Shown here one piece after another: positions 51,981 to 61,354 of a stretch of 64,000 bases of DNA (its first letter is position 1; every line of letters starts with the position of its first letter). Position numbers and translations under genes: made by a program. The notes under the pieces are model-generated. The model did not search any database and was not told the origin of the DNA. It was given only the letters and a program-made list of their open reading frames with translations. The DNA comes from JABFRG01 sp046351415. GTDB lineage: Bacteria; Myxococcota_A; Polyangia; Polyangiales; Polyangiaceae. The stretch spans positions 310,001 through 374,000 of the forward strand of contig JAXLYO010000001.1 of NCBI GenBank assembly GCA_046351415.1, written 5' to 3'.

Positions 51981-53423
51981 ATGAGCTTTCTCTCCGCCGT
52001 GATTCTGGCTGCAGGTCAAGGGACCCGAATGAAGAGCGCACTGCCGAAGGTGCTTCACCCAGTGTGCGGCCGTCCGCTGCTCCACTATCCCGTGCGGGCG
52101 GCGCTCGAGGCGGGCGCGAGCGAGGTGATCGTCGTCGTCGGACACGGGCGCGACGAAGTGACCGCGTACCTCGCGAAGGCCTTCGGCGACCGCGTGAAAA
52201 CGGCGCTCCAAGAAACGCAAAAGGGCACGGGCGATGCGGCGAAGGCTGCGCTGCCCGCCATCTCCAAAGAGGCCACGCACGTGCTCGTCTTCTACGGAGA
52301 CGTGCCGCTCCTCTCGGCCGAAGATCTGACCCCTCTTCTCGCGGCCTACGAAGAGAGTGGCGCGCTACTCGCGCTCGCGACATGCGACATGGCAGAACCT
52401 TTTGGTTATGGCCGCGTCATGCGCGACGCTTCCGGCAACATCGCCGAAATCCGGGAACAGAAAGATCTCGCGAGCGATCAAGAGCGCGCCATCACCGAGA
52501 TCAACCCTGGCATCTACGTTTCGTCGACCGAGTTCCTTTCCCGCGCACTCCTGGCGCTGAAGCCCGAGAACGCGCAGAAAGAGTACTACCTCACGGACAT
52601 CGTGCAGATCGCAGCCAAGGAAGCGCTCGCAAAGGGAGGGGCCGCCAAGGGTGTGCGCGGCGTGCCTTCGCGGAGCGACGTCATCGATGGTGTGAACGAT
52701 CGCGAGCAGCTCGCGCGAGCCGATGCTGCGATGGCGCGGCGCATCGTTCGAAAGCATCGTCTCTCTGGCGTGACGATCGCGGAGAATGTCCGCATCGAAG
52801 ACGGCGTCGAAATCGGGAAGGACGTGACTCTTGCGAGCGGCGTCGTGCTTCGCGGTGAGACCCGTATCGGCGCCTCTTCATTCATCGATGTCGGCGCCGT
52901 GCTCACCGACGTCGTCGTCGGCGAACGCGCGGTCGTGAAGCCCTACAGCGTTGCGCAGTCGAGCAGCATTGGCTCGGGGGCGCAGGTTGGCCCCTTCTCT
53001 CACATGCGCCCGGAAAGCGATCTCGGCGAAGACGCGCACATCGGAAACTTCGTCGAGATGAAGAAGACGCGCCTCGGCAAGGGAGCCAAGGCGAATCACC
53101 TCGCGTATCTCGGCGATGGCATCGTCGGTGCCGGTGCGAACATCGGTGCCGGAACGATCTTCTGCAACTACGACGGGTTCCAGAAGCACACGACGACGAT
53201 CGGCGAAGGTGCTTTCATCGGCTCCGATTCGCAGATCGTGGCGCCGGTGACAATCGGCAAGAATGCCTATGTCGGTACGGGCACGACGGTCACGAAGGAC
53301 GTGCCCGAAGACGCACTTGCGCTCTCGCGTGTACGCCAAGAGAACAAAGAAGGTTATGGGGCCAAGCTTCGATCGCGCTTCAAGGCGGCGAAGGAAGCCG
53401 CCAAGAAGTCGAGCAGCACCTGA
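51981..53423 (+). CDS. glmU: Bifunctional UDP-GlcNAc pyrophosphorylase / GlcN-1-P acetyltransferase
   Basis: GlmU makes UDP-N-acetylglucosamine, the first dedicated precursor of peptidoglycan and lipopolysaccharide. The N-terminal uridylyltransferase (about 1-230) opens with VILAAGQGTRMKS and includes KGTGDAAKAAL, FYGDVPLL and EINPGIYV. The C-terminal left-handed beta-helix acetyltransferase (about 250-455) has the repeats and the catalytic stretch NFVEMKKTRLGKGAKANHL and YLGDGIVGAGANIGAGTIFCN. At 480 residues the length is normal. ATG 51981 is preferred because the fold begins immediately after it; ATG 51960 would add seven residues. murA, the next step, is encoded 2 kb downstream. Confidence 0.97.
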   Translation: MSFLSAVILAAGQGTRMKSALPKVLHPVCGRPLLHYPVRAALEAGASEVIVVVGHGRDEVTAYLAKAFGDRVKTALQETQKGTGDAAKAALPAISKEATHVLVFYGDVPLLSAEDLTPLLAAYEESGALLALATCDMAEPFGYGRVMRDASGNIAEIREQKDLASDQERAITEINPGIYVSSTEFLSRALLALKPENAQKEYYLTDIVQIAAKEALAKGGAAKGVRGVPSRSDVIDGVNDREQLARADAAMARRIVRKHRLSGVTIAENVRIEDGVEIGKDVTLASGVVLRGETRIGASSFIDVGAVLTDVVVGERAVVKPYSVAQSSSIGSGAQVGPFSHMRPESDLGEDAHIGNFVEMKKTRLGKGAKANHLAYLGDGIVGAGANIGAGTIFCNYDGFQKHTTTIGEGAFIGSDSQIVAPVTIGKNAYVGTGTTVTKDVPEDALALSRVRQENKEGYGAKLRSRFKAAKEAAKKSSST

Positions 53424-53432
53424 CGCTTCGAT

Positions 53433-54161
53433 TCAGTTCGCGAGCGGGCATTTCGTTCGGTCGAGCTGGTACACCGTGCTGCCGGAGCTGCTGCCAATGG
53501 AACGCAGCTTGTCGTGGACGAGGATGCGCTTCGTGCCGTCGAGCTCTACCCGCCAGGTCTCGTTCTGCTTCTCGGTGACACACTCCAGGATGACGCTCAT
53601 GTCTCCGAAGCGACCCGCCGGCGGCGACTTCAAGTAACAGCTGTTCGAAGGCCCGTTCGGCTTCGCTTCCACGACCCGGGTCGTCGTCTCGTCGGGGGGG
53701 GCCCCCGGTTGTGGCTTTTCGCTGTAGTAGGTCTCGACCGTGCAGGTGGCCGTGAAGCCACACGGAGGGCAACCGGGGCCTCCGTCGCAGCGCTTCTGGT
53801 CGAGGCTACAGTGCTTCGTCAGGCATATCGCGTCGACATTGCAGGTCTCTCCGTAGGCGCGCGACTGCGCGGGGTAACAAACTGGTACCGTGCGCCCATC
53901 GAGCGCAGCGCAGACCAAGGTCGGACCGCAGGCGTCGACGCCGAAATCCGGACAGCACGATTGCGTGGGGCCGCGCGCCTTGGTGATGTCAGGGGTACAA
54001 ACGAATGGCGGCGTCGACGGAGTCGTAGCACCGTCCGCGCCCGCATCCGCATCGGTAGCCGTGCCCCCTGGAACGACCGTCGACGAACCAGACGAGCAAG
54101 CGGCAATCAGACAAAAAAGCGCGACTGCACTCGAGAAAAGCGGCACACGAGATAGGGACAT
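53433..54161 (-). CDS. Cys-rich lipoprotein
   Basis: About 242 residues with lipobox IAACSS (Cys about 22) and a Ser/Thr/Asp/Ala linker. The mature domain has about sixteen cysteines (QSCCPDFGVDACGPTLVC; GPGCPPCGFTATC) and a C-terminal beta-rich part (SVILECVTEKQNETWRVEL). No family was recognised. The start codon lies inside a perfect palindrome, GGGACATGTCCC (54155-54166). A GTG at 54176 is an in-frame alternative. Its 3' end is 9 bp from the glmU stop, convergent. Confidence 0.65.
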   Translation of the reverse strand: MSLSRVPLFSSAVALFCLIAACSSGSSTVVPGGTATDADAGADGATTPSTPPFVCTPDITKARGPTQSCCPDFGVDACGPTLVCAALDGRTVPVCYPAQSRAYGETCNVDAICLTKHCSLDQKRCDGGPGCPPCGFTATCTVETYYSEKPQPGAPPDETTTRVVEAKPNGPSNSCYLKSPPAGRFGDMSVILECVTEKQNETWRVELDGTKRILVHDKLRSIGSSSGSTVYQLDRTKCPLAN

Positions 54162-54166
54162 GTCCC
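54155..54166. promoter_or_regulatory. 12-bp palindrome across a start codon
   Basis: GGGACATGTCCC is perfectly self-complementary and contains the presumed ATG of the lipoprotein at 53433-54161. It could bind a regulator or form a small RNA hairpin that hides the start. There is no further support. Confidence 0.3.
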
Positions 54167-54215
54167 CATGAGCCACCTCACTCGCGGCAGTCGCACGTAA
54201 AACGTCGGTTCTCGT

Positions 54216-55034
54216 TCAGCGCGACCAGCGAAGGATCGATTCGACTTTGCCGAGCTTCGTGAAGTCGATCGTCACTTTACCGAGCTTGTCGTCGTCGGGC
54301 GTGAAGAGGTTGCCGCTGCCCGTACCGGTGGCAGCCGCACACATCGTCGTCAGCGTCGCCGCTTCCTTGTCGCCGCGGTAGAACGTGAGGACCCGTGCGG
54401 GGATGCACCGAGGAACGGGCGCATTGGGATCGACCGGCGTCACCGTTTGGCTGATGGCAGCGAGAACGTCCTTGATGGTGCTCGCTGTCTCGGTCGAAGC
54501 TTTCGGATTCAGGCCGTGACCGGGCTTGGTGATGGTGACGGCCGTCACGTTGTAGAGGAGGTCGCCGGCTTGAACCGGCTTGTCGACTTGCTTGAACACG
54601 GCGCCGAGGTCGGCCTTCACCTGGTACGTCTTCGAGCCGACCGTGACGTAGGCGGTCTTGATGCCCGTCGTCTCGCTCGCGCCGCACATGAAGCCGCCGT
54701 AGCCGAGCTGCTTTCCCTTCGCGCCGATGAACGTGATGGGGTGGCTCAGCATGCAACGGGGCATCGCCGTGGCGATGGCAGGCATCGCATCGCGCGACGC
54801 GATCTCCATCGCGTTGAGGACGCCCGCGACCTTGGTCTTTGCGCCGAGCGTCTTGTCGTCGATCTTGATCGCGTAGACCTCGCCGAGAATGTTGGACTTG
54901 GACGCTGCCGCCGTGAGGTCGTCCTCCACGCTCTCTTCTGCTTCGTCACCCGCTTCCGCGGCGCAACCAATCGGGCCGGCGAAGGCAACGGTGAGAGCAA
55001 ACAGACCAGTGTACAGGGGCGAGAGCTTTTTCAT
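54216..55034 (-). CDS. Lipoprotein, unknown function
   Basis: 272 residues; lipobox GPIGC (Cys24), followed by an acidic stretch (EAGDEAEESVEDDLTA) similar to that after the lipobox in two other lipoproteins of this window. The mature part is a beta-rich domain that appears twice in weaker form: PRCMLSHPITFIGAKGK...MCGASETTG and PRCIPARVLTFYRGDKE...MCAAATGTG. No named family was recognised. It stands upstream of the Cys-rich lipoprotein gene on the same strand and is divergent from murA. Confidence 0.65.
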   Translation of the reverse strand: MKKLSPLYTGLFALTVAFAGPIGCAAEAGDEAEESVEDDLTAAASKSNILGEVYAIKIDDKTLGAKTKVAGVLNAMEIASRDAMPAIATAMPRCMLSHPITFIGAKGKQLGYGGFMCGASETTGIKTAYVTVGSKTYQVKADLGAVFKQVDKPVQAGDLLYNVTAVTITKPGHGLNPKASTETASTIKDVLAAISQTVTPVDPNAPVPRCIPARVLTFYRGDKEAATLTTMCAAATGTGSGNLFTPDDDKLGKVTIDFTKLGKVESILRWSR

Positions 55035-55170
55035 GGTGGCGGTTCTCCAGGGTCGCGGTGCGGTGGGCACCGGGGTTGGGACGTCTGTGTGGGTCTGTCC
55101 TACATGTAGCGAAACACGTGCCAGATGTGGGATAGAGCAATTTCGAAGGGTTAGGAGGGTACGGGGGCGC

Positions 55171-55196
55171 CGCGGGCGGGGGATCGGGGGCCCGCG
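55171..55196. other. GC-rich hairpin upstream of murA
   Basis: CGCGGGC (55171-55177) pairs with GCCCGCG (55190-55196) around a 12-nt G-rich loop, in the 277-bp gap between the lipoprotein gene and murA. The role is unknown; it may be a leader structure of the murA transcript. Confidence 0.35.
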
Positions 55197-55311
55197 AATG
55201 GATCGCTCGTCCTCCAGGGGCCCGGGTGGCGGGCCTCGGCGAGAAGCCGCGTCGAGGGGCGCACGCGCAGAGCTTGGCGGCGCTTGTCGGAATGTGCTCT
55301 ACCCCGAGATC

Positions 55312-56598
55312 GTGGATGCCATCGTCATTGCCGGCCAAACGGAACCGCTGAAGGGACGCGTACGCGTGAGTGGCGCCAAGAACGCCGCGCTCCCCATTCT
55401 CTGTGCGACGCTCCTTTCCGACGGTGCGAGCCGGCTTCGCAACGTTCCGAAACTCCGCGACATCGAGACGACGGCCGCACTCCTCCGCTTTCTCGGACGC
55501 GACGTGACGGTGGACACGCCGAACGTGAACGTCAAAGAGGGCTCCGACGTGCGACCGGAGGCGCCCTACGAGCTCGTGAAGCAGATGCGCGCGAGCGTGC
55601 TGGTGCTCGGGCCGCTCGTCGCACGCTTCGGACGTGCGAAGGTTTCACTCCCGGGAGGTTGTGCCATCGGTGCCCGCCCCATCGACCAACACCTGAAGGC
55701 GCTCGAGGCCATGGGTTGCACCATCAAGCTCGAGCGCGGCTACGTCATTGCCGAAGGGCCGAGTGGTGGTGGTCGTTTGAAAGCCACGGAGTTCTGCTTC
55801 GACCTGCCGACGGTGACGGGCACCGAGAACATCATGATGGCGGCAGCGCTCGCCAAAGGGCGCACCACGCTGCTCAATTGCGCACGCGAGCCGGAGGTCG
55901 AGGAGCTCGGTCGCATCTTGAACAAGATGGGGTGCGAAGTGGACGGCGCGGGAACCGACGTCATGCACATCAAGGGCGTCGACCGAGGCGCGCTCGACCC
56001 GTTCGACCATGCGGTCATCCCCGACCGTATCGAAGCCGGGACCTACATGATCGCCGCAGCCATGCACGAGGGAAGCGATGTCATACTCGAAGGCGCCGAA
56101 ATCTCGGACCTCGAATCGCTCGTCCAAAAAATGCGTAGTGCAGGCATTACCGTCGAAGCAGCGGGGCAGGGCGTTCGCGTTCATCGCAGCGGGCCCATTC
56201 GCGCGGTCAACATCACGACCGCGCCGCACCCCGGCTTCCCGACAGACATGCAGGCTCAGTTCCTCGTGCTCATGACGATGGCCAAAGGCGAGTCCGTCAT
56301 CACTGAAACGATCTTCGAAAATCGCTTCATGCACGTCCCGGAGCTTCAACGCATGGGCGCAAGCATTGCCCTTCGCGGCAACACCGCGGTCGTGCAAGGG
56401 GTCGACAAGCTCTATGGCGCCAGTGTCATGGCGACAGACCTGCGCGCGAGTGCGTCACTCGTTTTGGCCGGGCTCGTCGCCGAAGACGAGACGGAAGTCA
56501 GGCGCGTCTATCACCTCGATCGCGGCTACGAACACATGGAAGAAAAGCTCGGAAATCTGGGCGCCAAGGTTCGTCGCATCAAGAACGCGGAAAGCTGA
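55312..56598 (+). CDS. murA: UDP-N-acetylglucosamine 1-carboxyvinyltransferase
   Basis: MurA adds enolpyruvate from PEP to UDP-GlcNAc, the committed step of peptidoglycan synthesis. Conserved blocks are KGRVRVSGAKNAALPIL at the N-terminus, LPGGCAIGARPIDQHLKALE with the catalytic Cys117 (the fosfomycin target), and GFPTDMQAQFLVLMTMAKGES. Two inside-out alpha/beta domains fill 428 residues, the normal length. GTG 55312 is chosen because the family starts a few residues before IAGQTEPLKG; GTG 55294 is an alternative. Cys rather than Asp at position 117 predicts fosfomycin sensitivity of the enzyme itself. It acts downstream of GlmU, encoded 2 kb away. Confidence 0.97.
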   Translation: MDAIVIAGQTEPLKGRVRVSGAKNAALPILCATLLSDGASRLRNVPKLRDIETTAALLRFLGRDVTVDTPNVNVKEGSDVRPEAPYELVKQMRASVLVLGPLVARFGRAKVSLPGGCAIGARPIDQHLKALEAMGCTIKLERGYVIAEGPSGGGRLKATEFCFDLPTVTGTENIMMAAALAKGRTTLLNCAREPEVEELGRILNKMGCEVDGAGTDVMHIKGVDRGALDPFDHAVIPDRIEAGTYMIAAAMHEGSDVILEGAEISDLESLVQKMRSAGITVEAAGQGVRVHRSGPIRAVNITTAPHPGFPTDMQAQFLVLMTMAKGESVITETIFENRFMHVPELQRMGASIALRGNTAVVQGVDKLYGASVMATDLRASASLVLAGLVAEDETEVRRVYHLDRGYEHMEEKLGNLGAKVRRIKNAES

Positions 56599-56645
56599 AC
56601 GCGCCGGGCCCCGACCCAGGCACGTTTTTCGCACGAGGATAGGTC

Positions 56646-57575
56646 ATGTCAGGTCCCAAACGATCGGCGCACGTGCTCGCGCTCGGAGCAGCCCTCGTGG
56701 CGGCCGGGACGGCATGCACGCCCGATGGTGAAGCGTGCGCGCAAACCGATGTCGTCGTAGGCGTGGTCGCGGAATCATCCCTTCTCGCTCGAGGGAGGAC
56801 GCTCGATGTCACGGCGTACGACGCATCGGGAGAGATCGCGCACAGCTCGCGAAGCTCGAGCGTATCGGCCGCCCTCTTCCCCTTCGAAGTCCCCGTGCGG
56901 CCCCACGCAGGGCAATCGCTCCGCGTGCGCACGGAGCTCTTCGATGCCCAAAACACCCTCGTGGTGTCCCGCGAAGTATCTGCGCCGAACGTTTCCTGCA
57001 GCGCACCGAAGCAACTCTTGCGGGTCTACCTCGAAGCGGCGTGCGTCGGCGTGCTCTGCAGCGCGTCGCAGACGTGTGCAGCGGGCCGATGTGTTTCGGC
57101 CGAGCGCGGCTCCGATGCATTCGAACCTTACGCCTCCACGTGGGCAGAGGCCCCGGACCCATGCGCGCCAAGCGGAAGCGGAGAACCGCAGCTCACGGTC
57201 GGACTCGGCCAGACCGACTATGGCGCCGTACCCGATGGTGCCGACGTCAAGCTGGAAGCAGGGCCTCAAGGGGGACATCACGTCTGGATCGCGGTGCGGA
57301 CCAAGAACCTCCGGCAACGTGCAGCGACGCTTACGCTCAATGCGAAGGTGCAGGGCTCGAACGCGGAGGCGCCGACGAGTCGTACGGTGTTTTCGCTCCG
57401 AACGGACGAAGGCGGCTTCTGCAAGCTCTATGGGATTCGCTACCAACTCGACGGCGGCAAGGAACCGCTCTCGTCTTTTCTCGGCAAGACGCTCGTGATT
57501 CGCGCGCTCGTTCAGGACGAAAGCGGAAAAGCGGCCGAAGACACGCTCACGCTGAAGACGGCAGACACGCTTTGA
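56646..57575 (+). CDS. Lipoprotein, unknown function
   Basis: 309 residues; lipobox GTAC (Cys24). The mature N-terminal half is beta-rich (DVVVGVVAESSLLARGRTLD; LRVRTELFDAQNTLVVSREV), followed by a short Cys cluster (CVGVLCSASQTCAAGRC) and a C-terminal beta-sandwich-like domain (HHVWIAVRTKNLRQRAATL). The shape suggests two immunoglobulin-like domains joined by a disulfide-bonded hinge. No family was recognised. It follows murA with a 47-bp gap on the same strand and precedes the haloperoxidase fusion. Confidence 0.65.
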   Translation: MSGPKRSAHVLALGAALVAAGTACTPDGEACAQTDVVVGVVAESSLLARGRTLDVTAYDASGEIAHSSRSSSVSAALFPFEVPVRPHAGQSLRVRTELFDAQNTLVVSREVSAPNVSCSAPKQLLRVYLEAACVGVLCSASQTCAAGRCVSAERGSDAFEPYASTWAEAPDPCAPSGSGEPQLTVGLGQTDYGAVPDGADVKLEAGPQGGHHVWIAVRTKNLRQRAATLTLNAKVQGSNAEAPTSRTVFSLRTDEGGFCKLYGIRYQLDGGKEPLSSFLGKTLVIRALVQDESGKAAEDTLTLKTADTL

Positions 57576-57702
57576 ACCACGAAGGCCTTCGGGCGCATGA
57601 CATCGATGGACGTCGTTCGTGCCAAGCTGTGCCGCGCCCGACGCCTCCGCTTCTCGCTTTCCTTCGTTTACGTTCGGCACGGTCTTTGCGAATCTGCGAG
57701 AG

Positions 57703-60576
57703 ATGCGGAAAATGAGGGGCTCTCGAACGTTTGCGCTGGTCCTCTTTCTCGCGAGCTGCGCGCCGGATGATCCGATGCCGGAACCTGTGGTCCTCCCCCC
57801 CGTTCGCTCGTTTCGCGTCGTTGCGCGCAACGTTCCTGCCGCACTGCTCTCGGTTACCGCGGTTTCTCCGACGAACGTCTACGCAGTGGGCGCCGACAAG
57901 GGCGATGGTCCGTGGGTCCTCCACTACGATGGCAACGCTTGGACGCGCCTTCGGACTGGCTTCCGCGGCGACTTGTGGTGGGTCCACGCGTTCCCCTGGG
58001 GCTCGGTCTTTGCCGCAGGGCAGGGGGCGCAAGTGCTTCGTTACGAAAGCGGCTCTTGGACGCGCATGCAGACTCCCGGTTTCGCGAAGCAGACCATCTA
58101 CGGCACGTGGGGACGAAACGCCGAAGACATCTATTTCGTGGGTGGCGCGGCGGGGCGTGACGGATTCGTTTGGCACTGGGATGGCAAGGCTTGGTCGAAC
58201 GAGGCGTTGCCACTCGACATTCCGCGAACGAAAGCCGGTGAGGTGCCTGGGCTCTTCAAGGTCTGGGGCGGCGCCGAGGACGTCTGGGTCGTAGGCGGCG
58301 CGGGCGCGATCCTGCATCGCAAGGGAACCGGCCCCTTCCAAACGGTCGCGAGTGGAACGACCGAGACGCTCTTCACGGTGAGTGGTGCGGGCGATCGCGT
58401 CACGGCGGTCGGCGGAGGCACTGCGGGCGTTTGGCTCGAGAGTCGCAGCGGAGGCCCATTCACCAACATCACGCCGAAGGAAGCGCCCCTCTTGCAAGGC
58501 GTCACTACGTCGGCGCAGTTCGGAACCTGGGGCGTGGGCGAGCGTGGACAGACGTACTTCGCCGCACCGAACGCCGCGGTCCGATCGGTGACGACGAGCC
58601 TTCCCGGCGAGGGCGCCATCCAATCGCTCCATGCCGCTGCCTTCGACTCCGAAGGAGGTCTTTGGACCGTCGGAGGCAACGTTCTCTCGCCCACCCTCGA
58701 TGCCGGGGTCGTCGCATACGAAGGCAAAGCGGATACGAAGATCGCGCCATACGTTCAAGACATTGCGGCGGATGGAGGAACGGGAGACGCGGCCCCGCCC
58801 GTCGTGTGCCCAGCCGAGGTCGTCAGCGCTGCCAAAGACAAAAGCATCGCTCGCCGTTGGAACGAACAAATCCTCGCGTCGATTCGCCGAGATTTGCCGC
58901 GCCCCACCGTGCACGCGCGCAATCTGTATCATCTCTCCGCTGCCATGTGGGACGCGTGGGCAACCTACGAAACCACGCCGAAGGGGGTGTTCGTTCGTGA
59001 GAAGCTCTCGCCGGTGGGGGAAAACGAGCGCGTCGAGGCGATCAGCTACGCCGCGTACCGCATTCTTTCTCAACGGTACAAAGGTGCGATTGGCGGCGCA
59101 CTGTCCGTCGAATGCTACCGCGCGGTCATGAAGGACCTCGGCTTCGACCCCGATGACACGCGGGAGGTGGGCGACGATCCTCGTGCACTCGGCAATCGCA
59201 TCGGCAAGACGATTCTCGCGCAGAACGCAGCGGACGGTTCGAACGAAGCGACGAACTACAACGACACCGCGCCGGATACGAATCCGAATCTCAAAGTCCC
59301 GATGCTCATCGACGAACCCGGTGTGCCCGCAGGAACGGACCCCAACTTCTGGCAGCCGCTCAACCTCAACGTGGCCGCGACGCAGAATGGCATCATCCTC
59401 GCGAGCGGCGTGCAGACGTACATGGGCTCGCAATGGGGAGGCGTCACGCCCTTCGCGCTCACTCGCGCTTCCGCAGCCGTTCCGTGGCAAGACTATGGCA
59501 ACGCCCCGCAGGCCAACTCGGAAGCCATGCGCGGCTGGGTGGCTGATGTCATTCGGAGGTCGAGTGAGCTCGATCCCGGCGACGGCGTCACCATCGATAT
59601 CTCCCCTGGGGCGATCGGAAACAATCCACTCGGCACCAACGCCGGCAAGGGCTTTCCAGAAAACCCTACGACGCACACGGCCTACGTTCCGATGGTCGTG
59701 AAGCGTGGCGACTTCGGACGCGCGCTCGCCGAGTTTTGGGCAGATGGGCCGAAGTCGGAGACGCCGCCGGGACACTGGAACGTTCTCGCGAACAAGGTCG
59801 CCGACAGCGTCGGCACGACGCGCAAGCTATTCGCTGCGGGAGCCTCGCTTTCGCCGCTCGCGTGGGACATGCACGTGTATCTTGCACTAAACGGGGCGCT
59901 TCACGATGCGGCCATTGCGGCCTGGGACGTGAAGCGTCGTACCTCGTGCAGTCGGCCGATCACGCTCATTCGCTACATGGCTGCGCGCGGTCAGTCTTCG
60001 GAGCCCACCGCGAAGGATTACGACCCGATGGGGCTTCCGCTCCTTCCTGGGCTCATCGAGCGCGTGACGCCGGAAAGTGCGGCCGAGGGAGCGCGCCACC
60101 ATCACCTCCGCCACTTCGTCGGTCAGATGGTGATTCGTTCGTGGAGGGGCGAACCTGGCGATCGCACGACGCAGGCCGCCGGTACCGGTTGGATTCGAGG
60201 CGTCGACTGGATGCCGTACCAGCGACGTACGTTCGTGACGCCTGCGTTCCCTGGCTTCGTCTCGGGGCACAGCACGTTCAGCCGCGCGGCCGCCGAGGTG
60301 CTCACGTCATTGACTGGCTCGCCGTACTTCCCGAATGGACTCGGTTCGTACGAGATTCCCGCTGACAAGTTCCTCTCGTTCGAAAAGGGGCCCTCGGCGC
60401 CGTTCTTGCTCGAATGGGCGACCTACTACGACGCAGCGGACCAGGCAGGGCAGTCGCGCATTTGGGGCGGCATTCACATCGAAGCGGACGACTTCATGGG
60501 GCGCAAGATTGGCCACGACGTGGGCCTGCTTGCGGTCACGAAAGCGTCTCGGTTCTTCGACGGCTCGAGCCCTTGA
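57703..60576 (+). CDS. Propeller-vanadium haloperoxidase-like lipoprotein
   Basis: 957 residues with a lipoprotein signal (LFLASC, Cys19). Residues of about 40-350 form a beta-propeller with blade phrases such as VYAVGADKGDGPWVLHYDG and EDVWVVGGAGAILHRK. From about residue 370 to the end it is a vanadium-dependent haloperoxidase/PAP2-superfamily enzyme: PPGHWNVLANKVAD, the catalytic-loop FPGFVSGHSTFSRAAAE with His856, and RIWGGIHIEADDFMGRKIG near the C-terminus, which supply the vanadate or phosphate pocket. The likely activity is halide oxidation or a phosphatase-type reaction at the cell surface; the sequence cannot decide between them. ATG 57703 was chosen over ATG 57712 on weak grounds. 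Confidence 0.82.
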   Translation: MRKMRGSRTFALVLFLASCAPDDPMPEPVVLPPVRSFRVVARNVPAALLSVTAVSPTNVYAVGADKGDGPWVLHYDGNAWTRLRTGFRGDLWWVHAFPWGSVFAAGQGAQVLRYESGSWTRMQTPGFAKQTIYGTWGRNAEDIYFVGGAAGRDGFVWHWDGKAWSNEALPLDIPRTKAGEVPGLFKVWGGAEDVWVVGGAGAILHRKGTGPFQTVASGTTETLFTVSGAGDRVTAVGGGTAGVWLESRSGGPFTNITPKEAPLLQGVTTSAQFGTWGVGERGQTYFAAPNAAVRSVTTSLPGEGAIQSLHAAAFDSEGGLWTVGGNVLSPTLDAGVVAYEGKADTKIAPYVQDIAADGGTGDAAPPVVCPAEVVSAAKDKSIARRWNEQILASIRRDLPRPTVHARNLYHLSAAMWDAWATYETTPKGVFVREKLSPVGENERVEAISYAAYRILSQRYKGAIGGALSVECYRAVMKDLGFDPDDTREVGDDPRALGNRIGKTILAQNAADGSNEATNYNDTAPDTNPNLKVPMLIDEPGVPAGTDPNFWQPLNLNVAATQNGIILASGVQTYMGSQWGGVTPFALTRASAAVPWQDYGNAPQANSEAMRGWVADVIRRSSELDPGDGVTIDISPGAIGNNPLGTNAGKGFPENPTTHTAYVPMVVKRGDFGRALAEFWADGPKSETPPGHWNVLANKVADSVGTTRKLFAAGASLSPLAWDMHVYLALNGALHDAAIAAWDVKRRTSCSRPITLIRYMAARGQSSEPTAKDYDPMGLPLLPGLIERVTPESAAEGARHHHLRHFVGQMVIRSWRGEPGDRTTQAAGTGWIRGVDWMPYQRRTFVTPAFPGFVSGHSTFSRAAAEVLTSLTGSPYFPNGLGSYEIPADKFLSFEKGPSAPFLLEWATYYDAADQAGQSRIWGGIHIEADDFMGRKIGHDVGLLAVTKASRFFDGSSP

Positions 60577-60594
60577 GCGTTGCGACGAGGGCGC

Positions 60595-61263
60595 TCAGAC
60601 GCTGCCCGTCGCGCGCGCGACGAGGTAGGCGAGGAGCATGCGTTTCGTTTCGCGAATGACGCGCGTCGCTTGGGCGCGAGGCTTCTTCGCGGCGTAGAAC
60701 AACATGGCCGAAACCGTCTCCACCGTGACGGTCAGCATGTCTTTGCGCTCCGCAGCAGACATCGTGGGAAGAAAACCTTCAGCCAGTGCGCTGAGTTTTT
60801 CGACGAAGGTCTCGTTCACCTCGGCCGCGGCGCCGAGGAGCTCTGCGGAGAGGGCGCCCTGGAACCACACGGCACGAAATGCCGGCGCGTCGCATTGAAG
60901 GCGCCAGTATGCATCGACGAACGTGTCGACGAGTGACGCTACGTCGACCTGGTGCCCCACACTTCCCAAGAGTTCGTCGAAGAGCTCGCGCACGAGTGTG
61001 AGATGACGCTGCGCAATCGCATCGAAGATAGCGCGCTTGTTCGGGAAGAACTGATACACGCTTCCGATCGACGCACCCGCACGCTTCGCGATACGTTCCG
61101 TGGTGGCTGCGTCATAGCCCACCTCGGCAAACTCTGCCTCCGCAGCGTCGAGAATGCTCTCGACCCGCTGCTCGCCGCGCACCTGTGCAGGCACCTTGCG
61201 GGGTTTCGTGCTCTCCACTTTCTTGGAGGACACCTTCGGCAGAGCTCGCTGTCGTTGAACCAT
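60595..61263 (-). CDS. TetR family transcriptional regulator
   Basis: 222 residues. The N-terminal HTH (about 35-80) reads ESILDAAEAEFAEVGYDAATTERIAKRAGASIGSVYQFF split over the usual helices, with the recognition helix SIGSVYQFFPNK typical of TetR repressors. The C-terminal ligand and dimerisation domain is all-helical. It is divergent from a cytochrome P450 gene, and two identical-half-site palindromes occupy the gap, so it most likely represses the P450 gene and perhaps itself until a small lipophilic ligand binds. A CTCTCT/AGAGAG inverted repeat lies in its own leader (61275-61294). Confidence 0.9.
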   Translation of the reverse strand: MVQRQRALPKVSSKKVESTKPRKVPAQVRGEQRVESILDAAEAEFAEVGYDAATTERIAKRAGASIGSVYQFFPNKRAIFDAIAQRHLTLVRELFDELLGSVGHQVDVASLVDTFVDAYWRLQCDAPAFRAVWFQGALSAELLGAAAEVNETFVEKLSALAEGFLPTMSAAERKDMLTVTVETVSAMLFYAAKKPRAQATRVIRETKRMLLAYLVARATGSV

Positions 61264-61313
61264 GAGTGATTCCGCTCTCTAACACAAAAGAGAGGGAATT
61301 CGTGCCCCGCCGC

Positions 61314-61319
61314 TTGACA
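61314..61319 (+). promoter_or_regulatory. -35-like TTGACA of the P450 promoter
   Basis: A perfect sigma-70 -35 hexamer; the base 17 bp downstream begins CACATT (61337-61342), a weak -10. The first operator palindrome lies between the two elements, a classical repression position. Confidence 0.5.
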
Positions 61320-61324
61320 GAATA

Positions 61325-61338
61325 TGAGGGTTACCTCA
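61325..61338. promoter_or_regulatory. Operator palindrome 1 of the tetR-P450 pair
   Basis: TGAGGGTTACCTCA: the arms TGAGG/CCTCA are perfect with a 4-bp centre. It overlaps the P450 promoter spacer. The same half-sites recur at 61355-61368, centred 30 bp away. Confidence 0.75.
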
Positions 61339-61354
61339 CATTCTGTGCACAACA

